NCBI GenBank assembly: GCA_947372925.1
Contig: CANBVQ010000002.1
Span: 38,573 to 102,572 of the forward strand
Length of the DNA: 64,000 nt
Direction: 5' to 3'
Source: Acidimicrobiaceae bacterium
Lineage (GTDB): Bacteria > Actinomycetota > Acidimicrobiia > Acidimicrobiales > RAAP-2
The position numbers and the translations under genes were made by a program. Below are positions 62,370 through 64,000 of the stretch, one piece after another. Under the pieces are notes generated by a model. It was given only the letters and a program-made list of their open reading frames with translations. It was not told where the DNA came from and did no database searches. The first letter of the stretch is position 1; each line of letters opens with the position of its first letter.

Positions 62370-63047
62370 ATGGAACTTCGAGACGCACTTCGCACGACGG
62401 GAGCCATTCGTGACTTCCGTGACGCTCCGGTGACTGATGAAATCCTTCAGGCCATCTTGGAGGACGCCCGCTTCGCCCCGAGTGGTGGCAACCGTCAGGC
62501 GTGGCACCTCATCGTCGTGAAGGATCACGCCACCCGCGTGGCGCTGCGCGACCTCTACCTCGATGGCTGGCACGACTACATTGCGCACCACCTCGCCGGC
62601 CTGCTCCCGTTTTCACCACTCGCGAGCGACGAGGACCGCCGAGCCGCTGAAGCCAAGCGCGCCGATGCCGAGGCACTTTCCCAGCCGACGGGATTTGCCG
62701 AGCGACTCGACAAATCACCCGTCCTGCTGGTGCTCCTCGCCGACCTGAGTGCGTTGGCGGCCATCGATCGTGACCTAGGCCGCTACACGATTACCGGTGG
62801 CGCCTCGATCTACCCCTTCGCATGGAGCATTCTCCTCGCGGCGCGTGAGCACGGTCTTGGCGGCGTCATGACCACCATCGCAACCCGCAACGAGCCGGCC
62901 GTCCAGGAGTTACTCGGCGTACCATCACACTTTGCGACGGCTTCGGTGATTGCGTTGGGCTATCCCGTCAAGGAGTTCACGAAGCTGAAGCGACGTGAGG
63001 TCGCCAGCTTTACAACAGTCGATCGCTTTGACGGACCGGCTTTTTAG
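62370..63047 (+). CDS. Nitroreductase-family FMN oxidoreductase
   Basis: A 225-aa NfsB/BluB-like flavoprotein. It starts RDALRTTGAIRDFRDAPVTDE with the FMN-contacting R and S residues (RFAPSGGNRQAWHLIVV), and ends with GYPVKEFTKLKRREV. Substrates may be nitro compounds, quinones or F420-linked; this cannot be decided here. It lies 3 bases after the ABC permease and may be co-transcribed. The stop overlaps the convergent CoA-transferase stop by 4 bases. Confidence 0.9.
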   Translation: MELRDALRTTGAIRDFRDAPVTDEILQAILEDARFAPSGGNRQAWHLIVVKDHATRVALRDLYLDGWHDYIAHHLAGLLPFSPLASDEDRRAAEAKRADAEALSQPTGFAERLDKSPVLLVLLADLSALAAIDRDLGRYTITGGASIYPFAWSILLAAREHGLGGVMTTIATRNEPAVQELLGVPSHFATASVIALGYPVKEFTKLKRREVASFTTVDRFDGPAF

Positions 63048-64000
63048 TCCCCAAGCAAATCGTTGTCTTGACCGAGCCCCCGGGGACCGCTTCGTAGTTC
63101 GGGACGCTTTCCGTCAATTCGCAGCGGTGAACGCAGCATTGCCACAGGCCCCACCACGGAGTCGGTCGTGCCTACAAAGTCAGAGTCAGCAATCTGAGGC
63201 TGGCGCACCGCTTCGGCCACATCGTAGATAGGCGCACACGGCACCCGTGCATCCATCAACACGCTCAACCATGCGTCAACTGATTGCGTCGCGAAGAGTT
63301 CATCGAGGTAGGCATGCAGGGCGTCACGCTCAATGACTCGAATCTCATTGGTCAACCACTCGGGGTGTTCGCGCAGGATGCTTCCATCGAGCGCTCTATT
63401 GAGGGATTCAAACTGGGCATCAGTTCCAACTGCCAAGAGCAACTGTCCGTCGCTGGCCCGTACTGGTCCGTAGGGGGCGATGCTCGGATGGTGATTACCC
63501 AGTCGACCGGGAACCTGATTGGTCACTAAGAAGCCCTGCATCTGATTCACCAGCGCCGTCATCGTCGACTCCAGGAGGGGTGCTTCTATGTGTCGGCCGG
63601 GACGACCCTGGAGTTTGCCCACGAGAGCTGCGAGGAGACCGATGGCGGCGTAGAGACCCGTGACAACGTCCGCGAGTGGGGCGCCGACTTTGGTGGGCTC
63701 ACCATCAATCTCCCCGGTCACCGACATCAGGCCGGAGCGGGCTTGCGCCAGCAGATCAAACGTGGGTTCATTGGCCAGTGGACCCGTACCCGAGGCCGGG
63801 GTCACCGAGACCCAGATCACATCAGGGTGAGCCAGTCGAAGTCGCTCGAGACCAAATCGGTCCCGTTGATAGGGCAGATAGTTCTCGATTACCGCGTCAG
63901 CTTGGGCGACCAGAGCCTCCAGCTTCGCGAGGTCTTCGGCATTAGACAGGTCCAACGTGACGTTGCGACGGTGGCGATTCACGCTGAGGTAGTAGGTAGC
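63044..64000 (-). CDS. Class III CoA-transferase CaiB/BaiF family (partial)
   Basis: The C-terminal and middle portion of a family III acyl-CoA transferase, continuing beyond the right edge. The reading frame stays open to the last base, translating upstream as ATYYLSVNRHRRNVTLDLSN, typical of the family, so GTG at 63982 is an internal valine and not the start. The catalytic Asp lies in GAPLADVVTGLYAAIGLLAAL. The usual length is near 400 aa, so about 80 residues are missing. The substrate (carnitine, formyl, or succinyl CoA type) is unknown. Confidence 0.92.
   Translation of the reverse strand, partial: ATYYLSVNRHRRNVTLDLSNAEDLAKLEALVAQADAVIENYLPYQRDRFGLERLRLAHPDVIWVSVTPASGTGPLANEPTFDLLAQARSGLMSVTGEIDGEPTKVGAPLADVVTGLYAAIGLLAALVGKLQGRPGRHIEAPLLESTMTALVNQMQGFLVTNQVPGRLGNHHPSIAPYGPVRASDGQLLLAVGTDAQFESLNRALDGSILREHPEWLTNEIRVIERDALHAYLDELFATQSVDAWLSVLMDARVPCAPIYDVAEAVRQPQIADSDFVGTTDSVVGPVAMLRSPLRIDGKRPELRSGPRGLGQDNDLLGD

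Overview
The window reads as chromosomal core genome of an actinobacterium, most likely of class Acidimicrobiia. This placement is inferred from gene content only. The evidence is moderately GC-rich DNA by eye, many GTG starts, a division/cell-wall cluster that uses SepF and DivIVA with no ftsA, a bacterial proteasome activator (Bpa) ending in a GxYL tail, a DUF3040 protein, menaquinone genes, and an unusually strong signature of leaderless transcription. About 70 protein genes fill the window almost without gaps, and no gene-free stretch exceeds 200 bases. I see no tRNA, rRNA, CRISPR array, insertion sequence or prophage.

Layout. (1) 1-6586: an aa3-type cytochrome c oxidase operon read leftwards (cupredoxin, ctaC, ctaD, ctaE). 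On its right are a small membrane protein, the assembly factor ctaG, and a large membrane protein fused to a SCO copper-chaperone domain. (2) 6598-10809: the actinobacterial aroC-aroK-aroB-aroQ-efp-nusB operon. (3) 10850-13279: an NfuA-type Fe-S protein, a conserved cysteine-rich protein, two small conserved proteins and a lipoprotein. (4) 13276-23391: tyrS, ccdA and the menaquinone genes menD, menH, menA, menB and menE, interrupted by a sulfatase/SRPBCC pair and followed by an SDR oxidoreductase. (5) 23506-32275: a NYN-like protein, bioY, a DUF255 thioredoxin-fold protein, two unknown proteins, dnaE and bpa. (6) 32356-33791: an Rrf2 regulator and a sigma-70 factor. (7) 33788-51364: rluD-like, lspA, a histone-H1-like/DksA fusion, divIVA, yggT, sepF, yggS and the dcw cluster (ftsZ, ftsQ, murB, murC, murG, ftsW, mraY, murE, ftsI, ftsL, rsmH, mraZ), all read leftwards. 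(8) 51559-64000: accessory metabolism and transport, with lipoate ligase-like, HNH, ROK kinase, DUF3040, a tyrosine phosphatase, two MFS exporters, nhaA, nitronate monooxygenase, msrA, an ABC exporter, a nitroreductase and a partial class III CoA-transferase.

How the parts fit: oxidase subunits sit with their copper/heme assembly factors (SCO, CtaG, and CcdA further on). Menaquinone genes supply the quinone for this aerobic chain, and the shikimate operon supplies the chorismate from which menaquinone is made. The dcw cluster is headed by mraZ behind a recognisable promoter with four MraZ-box-like repeats.

Two genome-scale patterns stand out. First, many genes have a TANNNT -10 hexamer exactly 6-7 bases before the start codon with no ribosome binding site, which is the mark of leaderless mRNAs and fixes several start sites. 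Second, ten of eleven convergent gene pairs overlap, abut or are separated by one base; the only clear intrinsic terminator is in the eleventh. No wholly new system is obvious. The less usual items are the SCO/membrane fusion, the odd cupredoxin in the oxidase operon, the H1-like/DksA fusion, a possible leaderless ATT start of nhaA, and the palindromes upstream of the sigma factor.
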